The notes beneath the pieces are model-generated. The model was not told the origin of the DNA and searched no databases. It saw only the letters and a program-made list of their open reading frames with translations. A stretch of DNA of 32,279 bases from Streptosporangiales bacterium (GTDB lineage Bacteria; Actinomycetota; Actinomycetes; Streptosporangiales; WHST01), in the NCBI GenBank assembly GCA_009379955.1, contig WHST01000074.1:1-32279 (forward strand), given 5' to 3'. The position numbers and the translations under genes are program-made. Of the stretch, positions 32,141 through 32,279 are shown piece after piece. Positions within the stretch are counted from its first letter, which is position 1. Each line of letters begins with the position of its first letter.

Positions 32141-32246
32141 TTGATCACGTCAACCACTGGGGGACCCTGGCGGGCCATCCCCTACGGGTGAAAAGTAGGG
32201 GGTGGCCCGCGGTGTCCCTGGCGACGGCGTGATCACAACGGTGCGG
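32141..32246. repeat. Fragments of the palindromic repeat flanking a hairpin
   Basis: TTGATCACGT (32141-32150) equals the first ten bases of the palindrome in the other two copies. GTGATCACAACGGTGCGG (32229-32246) matches 116-132 with one inserted C. Between them lies an unrelated strong hairpin. It looks like a degenerate or interrupted copy of the element; the window ends soon after, so its full form cannot be seen. Confidence 0.45.
32170..32210 (+). terminator. Strong hairpin after the cNMP-binding gene
   Basis: GCGGGCCATCCCCTAC (32170-32185) pairs with GTAGGGGGTGGCCCGC (32195-32210) over 16 positions with one G-U pair and a 9-nt loop (GGGTGAAAA). It lies 59 nt after the stop codon. It may end the transcript, although no T-run follows. 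It may alternatively be a small mobile or repeat element, because repeat fragments flank it. Confidence 0.55.
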
Positions 32247-32279
32247 TAGAGCCCGCACGTCAACCTGCCGCTGGGGTCA

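Noticed and set aside
1-32279. CRISPR array, tRNA or rRNA genes, or prophage
   Set aside because: No regularly spaced repeats, no cloverleaf or rRNA signatures, and no phage or transposase proteins were seen.

Overview
The window is high-GC DNA with strong G/C third positions, GTG starts, several apparently leaderless genes and an actinobacterial gene set (RseA-type zinc anti-sigma factor, DUF3117, YkoEDC, NarL-type regulators). The sigE-rseA-(rseB)-htrA-tatB block with a convergent mrp and a divergent O-methyltransferase matches, from memory, the Mycobacterium tuberculosis Rv1220c-Rv1229c neighbourhood. I read it as chromosomal DNA of an actinomycete; genus cannot be decided from the sequence.

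Layout. (1) 1-3.3 kb: a TPP riboswitch and the thiamine-precursor ECF transporter operon ykoE-ykoD-ykoC. (2) 3.3-5.6 kb: a membrane-anchored GAF protein, a 57-residue basic protein and the Mrp/ApbC Fe-S carrier ATPase. (3) 5.7-10.4 kb, minus strand: the envelope-stress operon sigE-rseA-rseB-like-htrA-tatB, with a GGGAAC/CGTT ECF promoter in front of sigE; the O-methyltransferase diverges from it and DUF3117 follows. (4) 11.5-18.4 kb: metabolic genes and regulators: a PaaG-like enoyl-CoA hydratase, an IclR regulator, a secreted/membrane alpha/beta hydrolase divergent from an ArsR-type regulator around a perfect 15-8-15 operator, a two-subunit 2-oxoacid dehydrogenase E1 with a free-standing lipoyl domain, and the DNA glycosylase Tag. 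(5) 18.4-32.3 kb: a dense signalling region, and the most unusual part of the window.

The signalling region holds a NarL-type response regulator, a receiver-only protein, and a long minus-strand operon reading response regulator-cyclase, ABC ATPase, three tandem FtsX-type permeases, histidine kinase. A cyclic-nucleotide-binding protein is transcribed divergently from the operon's start. A plausible circuit is: kinase senses a signal or transporter state, phosphorylates the receiver of the cyclase, cAMP or cGMP is made, and the divergent protein binds it. The phosphotransfer partner and the nucleotide are inference. The middle permease carries a one-base frameshift near its C terminus.

An intergenic repeat of about 80 bp (a perfect palindrome next to a strong inverted repeat) occurs in opposite orientations near 42-121 and 19166-19245, with fragments at the right edge. 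No tRNA, rRNA, CRISPR array, transposase or phage gene was seen.
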